A stretch of 64,000 nt of DNA from Arthrinium phaeospermum (GCA_006503535.1 QYRS01000004.1:930001-994000); one strand, 5' to 3'; numbered from the stretch's first letter, positions 33,161 to 45,102 are shown. Notes: generated from the sequence alone by a model not told the origin. Numbers and translations: made by a program.

Positions 33161-34382
33161 CTATAGTGGCTTCTTACCAAATACCACGTAGCTGTCAACG
33201 CGAAATCAGATGATTAGTAAACATCGTACCCAGGAGGGCCGCTGAGATGACACTTACAAAGGCGAGTAAGCCTTAACAGATTCTGTCCTCAACTCGTGTT
33301 TGGCGTCCGAGATCAAAGTCTCTACTTCTTCAGGAGATAGCCCGGCATTGCGCAACATCAGGTAGCTGCTGCCTCGCAGGCCATCGAGGCCGTTGCGCTG
33401 CTGGTACTCGCCGATGCGGTGCTCCTTGGGATCTGTGGGCCAGGGGCTGCAAGGGATCCTGTAAAAGTGCTCTTGGACCTCGGTGACTAAAGAAAGGGGG
33501 TCAATATTCGTTAGCACGTGACGCTGCGGGCACCACCTTTGCACTCTCAGTACTTACACCCTGCATCGATAAGCCACTGCTTATAGTACCTCGCCTTGCG
33601 CAAATCGTACCCCCTCGCCGCCGCCCCGACGGAGATGTAGTCCGAGAAGCGCTGCAGCGCCGTGCCCCGCGTGTCCGAATCAACACCGACGTACTCCATG
33701 TGGCAGTCCTGCATCTCGAGCCAGCCGCCGGGCTCGAGGTTCCGGAAGGCCTCGCGGATCAGGCCCGGCGGGTCCCGGATGCCGGTCGTGATGAAGCGCA
33801 TGTGGACGTAGTCGAACTTGTCCGTGTACAGCCAGGGTTCCTCGCAGTCCACCTTCTCGAACAGGCAGTTGGGCACGTCCGGGTCGGGCTGGATCTTGCT
33901 GAGGTCCGTGCCGATGACCTTGGACGTCGGGTTCGAGCGGGCTGGGTAATAGTAGAGGATGTGTCAGCCTGGTGTTGAGCTTGTCTAGAGAGGGCTGGCC
34001 TTTCGGGGAAGGTATACCGAATTCCAAAGCCCATATACCCGTCCCTGTCGCGACGTCGATCACGTGGCGGGGGACGTGGGTTAGTGGGGCCAGCACTAGC
34101 TTTCCGTCCAGCATGAGGGTGACCATGGTATGCTGGAAGTCCAGCCGATCTTGCTCTGCCTAGATCGGGAATCTTGTTAGTCCATATACCGGCACTACTC
34201 CAAATTTGGGAAGTGTCTCATACCGCGTCGTTGGGCAACAAATATCTCCCCTCCTTGTAGCCATGATACGATCTTCCGGATTCTCCCACTACGGACTCGG
34301 GTTCAACAACTGAGGCCCCGGTCGGTGTCCGCATAAGCTCCTCGTCTAGGAAGACGGGAACGAAGGGGTTAAATGAAGTCAT
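33161..34382 (-). CDS. LaeA-like class I SAM methyltransferase
   Basis: Five exons, 34224..34382, 34018..34159, 33558..33941, 33258..33486 and a 31-nt last exon 33161..33191, encode 314 aa. The SAM-binding motif I is VIDVATGTGIWALEFA (split by intron 2), preceded by the typical LaeA-like lead-in GYKEGRYLLPND and QHTMVTLMLDGKL. Later come a TDLSKIQP strand with the acidic SAM contact, FDYVHMRF, an EPGGWLEMQD strand and the family's C-terminal YVVFGKKP. Such proteins are abundant in fungal biosynthetic clusters; some act as small-molecule methyltransferases, others as regulators. The position next to the Zn2Cys6 gene, on the same strand, allows either. The tiny last exon is supported by frame and by the conserved terminal motif. 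Confidence 0.88.
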
Positions 34383-35274
34383 AGTAAATGAGTCCGTCGA
34401 AGTGTCGTTAGTCTCGTTGAAGCTGGTGTTGGCGGCTGTGGCTAGTGGTAATTAGCGGGGAACCCGTCGTGCAAGTGGAACGGCTGCGAACGGGTTTGCA
34501 GCGGGCTCTACGGCAAGCCGATACTCGATATCAGCTGATCTGGACTCGGGAACAGTAGTTAGATGTTAGAGATCCTTTGCGGGACGGTTCAAGATGCGTG
34601 CGGAGTTGCCCAAGGTGAGGGATAAACTGCGTGTCGGGAAATGTGGGCTCGCATGAAGCGTCCGACGGGGGCGCCGGCCCACTGCATGGGTCGGCCGGTT
34701 TGGTGGGCACTTGAATGATCAACTCCTAATGTTGTGCCGGCCCGAGCATCGCCTTTGCACTCATGAACTCAGGTTTCCTCTCGATGTTGGACTATATATG
34801 TGTGAAAGATAGCTGGCTGTAACTCGAGCATATCCGGTCATTGCGATTTCGGAACAATTGGGGAACCTTGTTCGGGAAACTAGAGAGCAGGGACCATGAG
34901 CCATTTGGCTGGGTCGTCCGAATACTCCGGGGTGGCTCAGCAACAAATGACACAGCCTGGGATTGGATTCGGAGAAACAGGCATGCTAGGTAGTGGCAAC
35001 GTTCCGGCTGACGATGGGAGAAATAGTCATGAAAAAAGGATCTCTAGGAACATGACATTGGGCTAGGCATCCTCCGACTTGAAAATATTTCGATTTATGA
35101 GAGTCGTATAAATGCGCACCGGCTTCCTTTACTATAATCAGTCATTGAAACTTAACACTATAAAATTTTCGATGACTGACAAGGATGAAAACCTCGAGCT
35201 AACACACAGCGCCGATAATGTTCCAGTAGTTAATATGTTTCGTGAGACTAACTATGAAGTAGGCTTCTGTCTTC
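34383..35274. other. Intergenic
   Basis: About 890 bp: promoter of the LaeA-like gene and 3' flank of the transcription factor gene. No supported gene; the AT-richer right half has only short ORFs. Confidence 0.5.
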
Positions 35275-37119
35275 TCATACAAGAAGTGCAGGCGACCCAG
35301 GTATGTTCAAAGCCGCCGCGACATCCCAAGAATCCCTATCAACAGTGCTCCTAGCCCCCCAGACGGCCTCCATGATACGCAGCGCGCTAACCATAGTGCC
35401 AAACTCGGCCAACGCACCTATATCCCCCACAATCGCCCGGAAGTCTCGGTCCTGGTCTGGCAGTGCGAGGCATCCTGCCACGCACATGGGCCAGGTAAGA
35501 CTCTGCAACTGCGCGGGAGACTCAATGTTCTGCAACAGTCCCAAAACCTCGGCCACGCTGTGCTGCACCTCGTCGCAGCCCGGCTGCCACCCCGAAAGCG
35601 TGACCGAGAGGTACAGCTTTGCCGCATGAGCCCAGATCCGCGTGACCGTCTCGAGCGGGGTCCCGTCGACGGCCCGGTCGTGTCGGCGGTAGTACCCCTT
35701 CCGCCGACTACCGGTGGTGCTCGCACGGGACCGCGACAGGATCTCATCGTCCAAGCTAGCCAAGCCGTCCTCCAGAGCCTCGGAGATGGGCCTGGCGAGG
35801 TTGACGAACTTGAAGGCCGAGAAGTTGCCGCTTTGCTTGGCGTCGCGCTTCCAGGCGCAGAGGGTGGATATCCTCCCGATGGCGACGAGGGCCCAGTTTT
35901 GACAGCCCACCAGAGATTCCAGTCGCACGGGGAATCTCTCTTCGCTCGGGATAGAGAGTAGGGTGCAGTGGTGGCTTTGCAGGACGGGCGCGTTGCCGAG
36001 GGTGGTGCTGGCTACTATGTCGTAGAAAAGCAGGAGCGCTGAGCAGAATACGAAAGACGATTGATCTTCTGTAGTCGACACGATTTTCCGTTGTGGTTGC
36101 TCTGGGGTTGGGGTTGGAGACGACGCAGGCGCCAGCTCACCCAGAATAGCAGCTAGGCTTGGACCCGAAGGTTGCACACTGTGGTGCTTGAATATTTCAT
36201 CGAAAATGGTTAAGGCTGAAGTAAGGTGAGTGGTCCAGCCGAAGTCCCTCTGTACGGCGAGTTCGACGAAAAGGAGTTGGGCAATCGACCCCATGATCCG
36301 GGTCTTTTCCGGCAGGGTGCCATTCGATCCTTGCTGCCAGAATGTGGCAACAGTGTCCTTTATGGCCTTGGAGGTCAGGTCTGTCTTCTCCACAAGCCGG
36401 TCCCTAACCAAAGCTTTGCAGTCGCACTCAAACTCTTGGTCATCATTGCGGGCAATGAGTGAGAGAAGGGACTCGCACATGCCTTGGTACACATGAAAGG
36501 AGAGCTCATCTTGGTGGAGACGGCTTAGTAGCCATTGCCGGCCCATGATGCCCATGTCGGTAAAAGAGGGTCGGTAAAAAGGGAAAAGAAAGGGCCACAC
36601 GAAGTCCAAGGTAGCCGTAACAGACTCGACATACGACGAGGCGAATATGGACCGACACAACCCCGACGAACAACCGTTACCTGGGGCAGCGGCGCGGGAC
36701 GCAGAAGTTGCTTTGGCAAACGGGGACTCGGGCTTAACGGAAGATCCAATCGATGGCGGCAGCGTGTTGTTTCCAGCCATGCTCTCCAAATCACCCAGGC
36801 CCGGCGCTGATCCCCCATCACCGTCTGTCGGAGCCTCGAAATCACTCGCGGTAGTGACGACCATATCCCGGTGCCCGTGCGCCCCGAGCCGCCTCTCCTT
36901 CCGCAGCAGCGCATTCTGCTTGATCGTCTGTTTGATCGTCCGGGCCATGCGCTGCTGCCCGTCGCCCCCGTCCATCCACGCCGGCCTCGACCCGCCGCCC
37001 GTGTGGCACGGGATGTCCAGCCCCCGGCAGCTGTCGCACACGGGGCGGACCGAGTCGCAGCGCTTGCGGCGGAGGCGGCAGGTCCAGCAGCCGGCCCCTT
37101 GCTTTCTGCCGGGTGGCAT
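35275..37119 (-). CDS. Zn2Cys6 transcription factor
   Basis: Intronless gene, 614 aa, and the probable cluster-specific regulator. The binuclear zinc cluster lies at the extreme N-terminus: Cys11-x2-Cys14-x6-Cys21-x6-Cys28-x2-Cys31-x6-Cys38, with the basic RLRRKR between Cys14 and Cys21. A basic, Gln-rich linker follows. The rest (about 130-600) has the helical pattern of the fungal-specific transcription factor domain found in this superfamily (for example TATLDFVWPFLFPFYRP and repeated small-residue helices). Start is the ATG immediately before the zinc cluster. It is the only DNA-binding protein near the polyketide genes and is the natural candidate for controlling them; direct targets are not shown by sequence alone. 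Confidence 0.92.
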   Translation of the reverse strand: MPPGRKQGAGCWTCRLRRKRCDSVRPVCDSCRGLDIPCHTGGGSRPAWMDGGDGQQRMARTIKQTIKQNALLRKERRLGAHGHRDMVVTTASDFEAPTDGDGGSAPGLGDLESMAGNNTLPPSIGSSVKPESPFAKATSASRAAAPGNGCSSGLCRSIFASSYVESVTATLDFVWPFLFPFYRPSFTDMGIMGRQWLLSRLHQDELSFHVYQGMCESLLSLIARNDDQEFECDCKALVRDRLVEKTDLTSKAIKDTVATFWQQGSNGTLPEKTRIMGSIAQLLFVELAVQRDFGWTTHLTSALTIFDEIFKHHSVQPSGPSLAAILGELAPASSPTPTPEQPQRKIVSTTEDQSSFVFCSALLLFYDIVASTTLGNAPVLQSHHCTLLSIPSEERFPVRLESLVGCQNWALVAIGRISTLCAWKRDAKQSGNFSAFKFVNLARPISEALEDGLASLDDEILSRSRASTTGSRRKGYYRRHDRAVDGTPLETVTRIWAHAAKLYLSVTLSGWQPGCDEVQHSVAEVLGLLQNIESPAQLQSLTWPMCVAGCLALPDQDRDFRAIVGDIGALAEFGTMVSALRIMEAVWGARSTVDRDSWDVAAALNIPGSPALLV

Positions 37120-37734
37120 GGTGTATTGGTTGGCGGGGGGGAGTCCGACTTTTATCTGGGCAACCGTTCGTGCAGCGCGCGGGGAATTCGCTTGGTAGGA
37201 TCGGGTGGGAAATGACTGACGGGTGAGATCAAGGGAATCTTACCGACTCAGCTGGTGGGGTGAGGCACGTTGGCTTGGCAGCGTGATATCGCGACAAGGG
37301 TTCATGGTGGTTTGGCCCAATCATAGCGGTGCAGGCTCCACTCAGAGCATTGCGTAGATCTCCTATCTGGGCAGTGCGCGCGGGAAATCCAGCAAGCCTC
37401 TCAGAAGCTGTCATTGGGTTGCTTATACGACAAGTGCATTTCGCCACCTCCGCTGCCACTCTGCCGCAACTGAAGACCACCTCTTACAAACACACAAGGT
37501 ACCATCAGAGGAGGGAGCAGGCACAAGTCTACCAGCCCGACAAAACTAGTCCGCAACAAACCCACTCAGGAGGCTGAAAAGGGTGCCCCTCCCAAGAGAG
37601 AGCAGACTGCTGCTGGTAAAGAAAGTAGATCTTAGCCTAAGAAGACAACTGATGCAGAAGGAAGACCGCTAATCGAGGTGAAGACTTGGATTTGTCACAT
37701 AAACCACCCATGACGCTAGCTGTCAATTACCCCT
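37120..37734. promoter_or_regulatory. Transcription factor promoter region / esterase 3' flank
   Basis: About 615 bp upstream of the Zn2Cys6 gene (minus) and downstream of the carboxylesterase stop. No distinct element identified and no gene supported. Confidence 0.45.
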
Positions 37735-39843
37735 TTATCCGCTCGAGCAATCGCTAGTATCAACGACCGAAGCCGAAACCAAACCAGCCGCCTCGGTGCC
37801 GTTTCCGAACAACACCACCGTCTCGCCGTCAGGCTTGTACTTGGGCCATGTCAGGCCCTGGCTCGTGGACGGGTCCTTGGAGGGATCCGTGGCGAACGCG
37901 ACCCACATCTCTGGAGAAAGGAGGGTGACTCAGCAAGCGACTCCAAGTACATAACCAATAGCTAGCTTGAAGAGCCCGTGATGGTTGCAAGGAATAAAGG
38001 GGCGGGGGAGGCGAAGCCTGTAGAGATGTTAACTGACCTTCCATGGCATAGCTTGTCTGCCACTCCAGCTCGGTCGAGTTCCCGCGGAACTGGTAATGCG
38101 TCCCGAAGATCACGGGGAGATCCGCTGCGAGCGAGTGCAAAGAGAGATCAGTCAGCCTCGGCCTTCGTGCCAATCATCCCCAAACCGTCACCGAGACTCA
38201 CAGCTGTGCATGGCTCCCAGCCAGTACCGGGGTGTGATGTTGGAGAAGTTCCCCGCGAACAGGTATCGATAGGTCGTGTGGCCGTAGTGCAGACGATCCC
38301 TGTTTCATATTGCATCAGTACTTATCGAGAGCTCTTGCTGTATGTAGTATTGGGTTTGCCGAGAAAGAAAAGAAAAACCTACTTGAGCTCGTCGCGTAAG
38401 CTGCAGTCGAACGGACCGGTTGCGTTATCGGGTGGCGGTGGAGGCGGCGTGGTCTGGGATTTGTTGAAAGGGCCCTCCGAGAACGCAGCCCCCTCGTTGG
38501 AGGTCGTACCTGTGATCAAAGGCTGTGTGCGTGGATCGTTGCGATCGGTCAGTGAAGGTCTTCGATCGGAACCAAAACGCTTTCTTGCCTGTAGAAAACA
38601 GAACTCACCACTTTGGCCACCAACCCCCGCTCAAGCCTCTCGGTGTAGTTAGCGAAGACGGTCGTATTGTCGACCACCGCGCCGAACATGGGCACCTCCT
38701 CGTGCTGGGATTGGAGGATGGCCTGGAGACGCAAAGCCGGGATCTCTTGCATGCAGGCGAGCTCCTCTTCCGCTTCCAGGCCTCCTCCGCAGCCAGCGAG
38801 CTCCGCGAGCCGCGAGAACTTCTTGACGCCGCTCTCGTCGTCGTCGCCGCCGGGTCCGACACCCACGGTTCCGGAGTTGGCAATGGCGCCGGTGATGATG
38901 GGGTCCTCGCCGTTGGCGTAGACGTAAGAGGTAACCAACCCAGCACCTTTACCATTGCAGTACTTAGTAAGGGGTAATTAAGGGGAGTAGAGACTTGGCA
39001 TGACTTACCTGCACTTTGACCCCATATCACTATCCGTTCCGGATCGCCTCCAAAGGCCTCGATGTTGTTCTTGGTCCATTCGACCCTTCGTCCTTCGTTA
39101 GCCAATGGGACTCCCTATATTCCGATCCAATCTCGAGAAGGGGTACTCACACCAACCGCGCGTCAAGGAACCCAGCATTCGTCATCGCCCCCCTAGCACT
39201 AGGGAACCCAAAAGCGCTGAGCCGATAACTGTACCGAACCAATCCCCAGTCAGCATACCGACGAATGTCCCAGCCTGTACGACACCACCCAAGGGTCTAC
39301 CCACTTGAACGTAACCACCACATGCGTCTGCATCCTCTGCACCCACCGATCCGGCACCTGATAGTCCGCATGCCCCCCGCCCTCCTGAAACCCACCCCCA
39401 CAAACCCAAATAATGACCGGCACCTTTTCTTTCTCCTTCTCCCCCTCGACGGCGGCGCGTCGGCGCGGCGCCCAGACATTCAAAAACAAGCAGTCCTCGC
39501 CCTGCGGCTCCTGGTTCTGGAACTCGGGTACGAGCTCCCAGAAGATCCCCGTGTAGTTGCCCGCCTGCTGCAGGCAGACGGTCGGGTACTCGCGCGCGTA
39601 GCGGTGCAGCCCGTCGTCCTCGGCCGCCAGGGGCGGCAGGAACCGCCGCTTCCCCACGGGCGGCTGGCCGTACCGGATCCCCCGCCACTGGTTCACGTCC
39701 GGGGCCCCGCCGGGGCTCGCGTCGACGAAGCCGGTGTAGCGGCCGCTGGTCGTGTTCACGGTCAGCTCCGCATCGTGGTTTTGCGCCTCTACTATGCCGC
39801 CCAGACCACCGACGGCGAGAAGGAGGGATATGGCAAGCTGCAT
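37735..39843 (-). CDS. Secreted type-B carboxylesterase
   Basis: Alpha/beta-hydrolase of the carboxylesterase/cholinesterase (type B) family, 510 aa, from eight exons: 39305..39843, 39151..39228, 39009..39085, 38609..38946, 38383..38522, 38202..38299, 38038..38124 and 37735..37910. Signal peptide MQLAISLLLAVGGLGGIVEA. Visible landmarks: the early GIRYGQPPVG, EDCLFLNVWAP, the oxyanion-hole glycines in WVCGGGF, the nucleophile Ser230 in WGQSAGA, acid Glu354 in TSNEGAAF and His433 in FGTHYQF. The His surroundings differ from the usual GAxHGxE, so the triad is probable but not certain. It is secreted and adjacent to the regulator, so it could act on the exported product (ester hydrolysis) or be an unrelated extracellular esterase. 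Confidence 0.88.
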
Positions 39844-40826
39844 ATTGCGCACGTGTGTGGGTGGGTGTGTATGTAGGCGAGATCCCTAGAACAGTATTGA
39901 CTGGAAAGGCGGTCAACAAGAACGAAGACGTTCGCTCTTTAAGGGGGCTGGAATATCATCGAACGATCTACTGGTGAGGGGTTGCTCCTGTTACCCATAG
40001 CCGGCAGGTGAGCTGCTCTGTGACGCTATGCGGTCGCATACTACCGTGCCCAGCGAAAGATATTCCGCGAATTGGAGGCTATGCCCCGCGATACCCCAAT
40101 TTCAGTACCGATCAAGCGAGATTTCGACTGCGGAGTGGCAGTTAGCGATGTAGATCCCTGCCCGCTCGGCAACGACGACATTAGCCAGGACTGGATCACC
40201 GGTTGACGTACTTACCCAGGCTATACCAGATCTTGGCATCACCACGACGTTAATCTCTAAACTAATAGGACCATACAGCTCAGACTGCAATGACGAATCA
40301 CATGGACTTCGAGAATGTGGACGTGGGCAAGTGTTTTGCGGTATCATTGATGATATTGGACCGACTCATAGACTACGCCATACATCCCGACCTTGCCATC
40401 CTCCGGGGAAATGTAACTAATAGTAGGTACATAGCATATGTTGCCACTTCAGAAAAGATAAGTCTCCGGTGCTGTAATTACCAAGACTTGTAGGCATATG
40501 GTGCGCGCATCTTGGTGGTCATCAACAGTCGTCATCGTCTTCTTGCTCCCAGCACTGTGCTCTCACTTACCCACAGAGCCCCCGCAACGAGAGTGATTCC
40601 TCCATCGCATTAACTGAATGAGGCGTGGAGCCAGACATTAATTTTTGCAGAAAGCCCGTCGGTTGTGCTGAGGCAGCTATTCTCCCAAAGTGCTTCCACA
40701 TGTTCTACACCTTTGTAGGTTTCACCACAAAGGCTATGGGAATGTTCAAGAATAGTGACGACATCCCGGGACCCGATTCTGTTACACGGTCAATGGTGGT
40801 TTGGTTAGAGGGAGCATCAAAGGTTC
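39844..40826. other. Intergenic, right flank of cluster
   Basis: About 980 bp: carboxylesterase promoter and 3' flank of the next gene. No supported gene. A possible extra donor (GTAAGA) directly after codon 325 of the next gene leaves open a further 3' exon in this interval. Confidence 0.5.
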
Positions 40827-41864
40827 TTACCGAGCAGGGAGCGTCCAGTTGGCGTCGTCACGCGATACATAGATCTGGCACGAATCCCAATATGCCAGCA
40901 AGCCATAGGCGTTTTGATCGCTCCAGAGGCTCATATCCCAATACCCAGGGGTGGAATTGACAGTGTCGATGAGCTCCAGGCAGTCTTCCCATTCTGGTGA
41001 TTTGTCGCTGGTATCGCATTCATGGCTTCCGATGGTGCAAAACGGAGGTGCACCGGCCATTGGGACGTATACCGCGTTGAAATCGCGTGGTAATGGCTCT
41101 GGTTCTGTCAGTGATGCTTCTCCTTCTGTCGGCATCGTTACATTGTCGGTACGTGTGGAAAGGACTTCACCATCAGGCGAGTGAATCCACAGCTTGAGTC
41201 GAGATTTGACATCTTCGGTGTCAGTGTCGGGGCAGTCGAGCGACACCTTTGCGCCCACACGAATAATATTGTCCGGGTACACGACGCCACAAGACCGCCC
41301 GGCATTCTTCATCCAGCTGCCCACATCCTTGGTCGAGAGCCTGCCATTCATAGTCAGCGCCAACTCCAAGTTTCGCGGGGGTACTTGAGACACCTACTGG
41401 GCATTGTCATTGATAAATTCATCATCGCGTGCCAGTGATAGAATACACTCGCCGTAATAGCCCAGCATGTTGTATGCATCGCGCGTCTGGAAGAAGCTGA
41501 CATCCCAGTAGCCAGGAGTGCCTTCGAACCCGGTCTTCAGGACCTCGCAGTCTCCCCAGACGGCCGAGTTCTCCGTGGTGGTGCAATCTCGCTCTTTCAG
41601 CTTGCAGAGCCGCTCGACAGTGATGTCGGGTGTGAAGTAGATGATGAAGCGTTCAGGATCATCTTCGGCGGCAGAGATCGGAGGCACCTCCTTTGCCGGT
41701 GGTGCAGCTGCCATCTTGGGGTCCGGAACGAAACTTTCATGGAAGTTCACGGTGGCTATGGTGCCATCGCTGCGGGTGATGTTGTACTCCTTGAAGCCTG
41801 ACATGGTTGGCGCCGCGAGGCTAACCAGGCAGAAGAAGAGAGACGTGATCAAGGTGAGAAACAT
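40827..41864 (-). CDS. Secreted protein with duplicated Cys domain
   Basis: Two exons, 41398..41864 and 40827..41340, encode 326 aa; the 57-nt intron removes an in-frame TAG. Signal peptide MFLTLITSLFFCLVSLAAPT. The protein contains two copies of a roughly 60-80-residue domain: copy 1 has CTTTENSAVWGDCEVL...GTPGYWDVSF...YGECILSLARDD, copy 2 has CDTSDKSPEWEDCLEL...STPGYWDMSL...WDSCQIYVSRDD. The shared pattern (C-x-W-x-D-C, PGYWD, late Cys, RDD) is clear by eye and indicates tandem duplication. The spacing loosely recalls Ecp2/Hce2 effector-like domains, but I cannot claim that family. Likely extracellular; function unknown. The C-terminus may continue in another exon if the GTAAGA at the end is used. 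Confidence 0.7.
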
Positions 41865-44800
41865 GATGATGGGCCAAGCGTGGAATGCTCGTAGTTCTCC
41901 AAACGCCCCAACACGATTTGGGAATAGGAACCGAAGGGAGACTTGACTTGCAAATGTGTACGATCTTGATATGAGACTGGTTAGAGAGGGCGAACTTCAG
42001 AGGATATTGTCAGGACAGGTTCTTGGATGGGAACGTGTGTGTGATGGCAAGGCTTTTGCAGTCACTGATTCGAAAGAACTGAACGAAGCTGTGCAAATCT
42101 GTATCATAAAGACAAACGGGAGCTCAGAACCTCCTGCAATCGATTCACGTTGGAATCAATTGAGTGCAGTCATGCGATGTCCTGGAAGGAACGGGGGCAT
42201 GTGTCTGGCTGCTGCCCAGGGGCCAAAGGGCCATATTCGTTTGGGGCACTATAGCCATCGTTCAACGGAGGAAGGTGTGCACTGGGTTAGACGAAATAAG
42301 CCATACAATGTTCCTACTTCCCATCTGACGCATCAAACACAACTTGGGTCCTACCGATGCTTCACAGCATCGCGCCTGCCTCATGCCCTGGGCGCGCAGT
42401 GGACTGTCAAGCGGGAAGCATGACTTGATATTGCAGCTTCCGTCTTCTATTTTGCTACTGCGACATCAGGATTGCATGTAAACCAGTAAGTGCGTGAGAT
42501 CTGCACCATCAGCACGATGCAAGGACCCTCCAGTATTCTTGCCAATCAAGTCAAATCCTCCAAATCACTAAGGAGGCGTCAAGAAATATCAATATGTAAT
42601 CAGTCGACGTTGCCGCGATGGGACCAGGCGGGGGTCGGTTGTCGCAAAGCCAAGCCACAACGAGGGGCACACTCCAAAAAAAAAAAAAAAAACACAGGCA
42701 CCACCTCTGCCACATTTCGCAACGAGCCGTGCCGTGCAGCAAGGTCAAAGTGTGCTTGCTTCCCTCCCTAAGCAGTTACCTCTTTGGTCGAAACAGAAGC
42801 ATGCAAGCAGTCGCGCACAGCAGATGAGAACCCTGGGGGAACTTACCCATACCATACTGGACCAGTCGTAGCGGCAATGGCGTAACGCAGATATGTACTT
42901 AGATTGACTGCACACTTTGACCGGCAGTCTCATTCCCGATGATCGACAGTTTTTCTGGCTGGGGGGCAGCGGCACTGCTGTCTGCTGGCTGCATGCTGTT
43001 GCTTTTCGGATCTGCCTGCCAAGGAGGGGAACGCACTCACAGGGGTTCGTAGTGGGAACCTTGTGGGAACCGCGCGCCGGGAAATACAAGGGCAAGGAGT
43101 CAGAAGTCAAGACATGGCAGTTGCAGGGTTCCAAAGTGTCACGGTTATATGCGGCCGGGGGGAGGTGCCATCAATTGATTTCATGTTACAGGGCACATTT
43201 TTGGTAAGCAAGGTAAACGACTTCCTCTCTGCCCAAGGAAGGGACTACGGCATTTCCGCCAAGCTCACCCGGTAAAAGAGGTATTACTGTAAGTGTGTAG
43301 GACCGACCCCCTGGTTAGGCTTAGCGAATGCTTGGTTTTTGCTTGTCCAACATTTGCGAAAGGGCCATCCATCTTGGGCACCCGGGACTGGAGACTCCAG
43401 ACCCTCGTGCCGGGCGGACACTGGGCAGAGATGCAAATCTGACGACGATTATGTCGACAAGAGGATGTCACTATCTGGAGAGTGCCCACGGGATCGTGGA
43501 GTTCCAAGGCCCGGTCATGCAGCTCGGAGAGTGTGACTGTGACTGTTGCTGTCAGACTCTGGGAACTTTTTTTTTTTTATTGTTGACCGACAAATCGCAA
43601 TGTTAACCCCCCGCGCGACAGCCAGCTGTGCGTGGGTCGTTTGGGACTTTAGCGACCAGCACTGGGCACTAGCACCTGCCTGCCTGCGGATGCTGTAATG
43701 CACATGCCCCACCGTCAATGTTAAAGCACTCGGACTCGGGGTTGGTTGGACGAAACAGCAGGCAGGAAGTGGTCGCAGTGACAGCAGCAGTGCATCAGGT
43801 TACACCACAGCAACATCTGCCCATCTTCTCGGCGCTCACTCCTCCTCCCCCTCCTCCTCCCCTCCAGGTGGGCAGGGTGGCTGGTAACATGGTCCGCTCC
43901 GGAAAAATTCACGTACATGTTGGCGACGAATCCGGGCTGGTCTAGAAGGTTGGCTTGTTCTTTCTAGAAGAGTGTGTATGCGTGCGTGTGCTTGTGTGAG
44001 GTATGTGATGTGTGATTGATGTTACCTGTTAAATATTACTGGTAATAGTACCCTAATGTAGGCAAGCGCGTAGCTGTCTTGTATGTGTATGTGTGTGAAT
44101 GGTTACACCGTCCTCTCCTTCTCTCTCGCTTCCTCCCAAGCGTGTTGCGTTTTTTCCCCAGTAGATCAAGAGAGAGAGTGGGAACGGTGTAAGAGGTATG
44201 TGGGAAAAGTAAGCTATTGTAGTGTGAGGATGGAGAAGCGTAGTTTGTAGTGTAAGCCCTTGTGTAAATGCAGTTCCCGAATATAAGAATATATATATCC
44301 TTTGATCTTTTGACCGACCGCGCCAACGCCTGGTGAAAAAGGACGACCTGACCAACGCCCGCTGAAAAAAAATGTGATGTGAATTGAACCAGAGCAAATC
44401 AAAAAGGTTTGGGTATCCCAATGCGCCCCCCATCATGAACATGCATCGCGACCAAAATATGTCACGCCAGCATCTCGTTTCCCATGCTCGACACGAACCC
44501 CCCTCGACTCTGGGTGTGTAAAGTCTGGGGCTCGTGGACGAAAGACGTTACGCCACGCATCATCAGCGAAGCAAGCGAATGAGCCTCCCCCGGTTCCGTT
44601 GAGGGCTGTTATCATTTCACTCCGCCGGGACGATGCGTTCGACCATGGCTGTGGTATGGTGGGTGGTGGTGAAGAGTACGCGACCCCTTATCTCATTGAG
44701 AAGTAAACACCGTGCCCAGCCGGAGAGAGTGTAGTGTTGAGATTTGCCGACTCTCCCGTGCTTCTATCGATTCCGAAGTGTAAAAAGTGTGTATGTAATC

Positions 44801-44991
44801 ATCCCAAGGTGGCGGCCATCATGGTAGAGTAGGTGGCCTCGTTTCGTTTGAGGTATCAGCGAACAAGGAATCTCTGAGAGAGAGAACCCATGCGCTAGGC
44901 GAAGCAGAAGTGGTTGTTGTGTGGTGTCGTATTGTGTGTGAGTGTGAGTGTGTGTCCGTTATTGTATGTGTGTGCGTCTGAAGCCGATGAT
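41865..44991. other. Gene-poor region, left part
   Basis: About 3.1 kb with no supported gene. It includes the promoter of the duplicated-domain secreted protein, a poly-A run (42676-42692), a poly-T run (43567-43578), a CT-rich stretch near 43840-43866 and TG/CA-rich microsatellite-like DNA around 43980-44100. ORFs in the region are short and look like noise. Confidence 0.5.
42676..42692. repeat. Poly-A homopolymer (17 nt)
   Basis: Run of 17 A residues in non-coding DNA. It is either a microsatellite or a relic of a retroposed tail; no retroelement is recognisable beside it. Confidence 0.8.
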
Positions 44992-45102
44992 TCAGAGCTG
45001 AGTATCCTTGGTGGGAGGTTCGACCTTGTTGGTGGGATGGCAGTACCAGCAGCAAGACGACGAGTATTCCGTCTTGCAGATCTGGCAAACGTGTGTATGC
45101 AT
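44992..45102 (-). CDS. Candidate Cys-rich microprotein (36 aa)
   Basis: A 37-codon ORF (minus, ATG at 45102) encodes a small protein with Cys6-x2-Cys9-x8-Cys18-x2-Cys21, plus Cys17 and His22 (VCQICK and CCWYCHP). This looks like a one-knuckle zinc-binding site. The DNA immediately upstream (45103 to about 45330, read on minus) is pyrimidine- and CA-rich without purine runs, exactly the look of a fungal 5' leader, and a CCGCCATT context precedes the ATG. Downstream, CA-rich sequence resembles an untranslated 3' region. It is the only ORF with protein-like patterning in this gene-poor interval. Function unknown. It could also be one exon of a larger gene. Confidence 0.4.
   Translation of the reverse strand: MHTHVCQICKTEYSSSCCWYCHPTNKVEPPTKDTQL

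Noticed and set aside
41956..42423. 155-aa ORF upstream of the duplicated-domain gene
   Set aside because: Overlaps the likely promoter of that gene and has no recognisable protein pattern.
42676..42692. Poly-A run as the tail of a LINE/SINE insertion
   Set aside because: No reverse transcriptase fragment, target-site duplication or tRNA-like head could be seen beside it.
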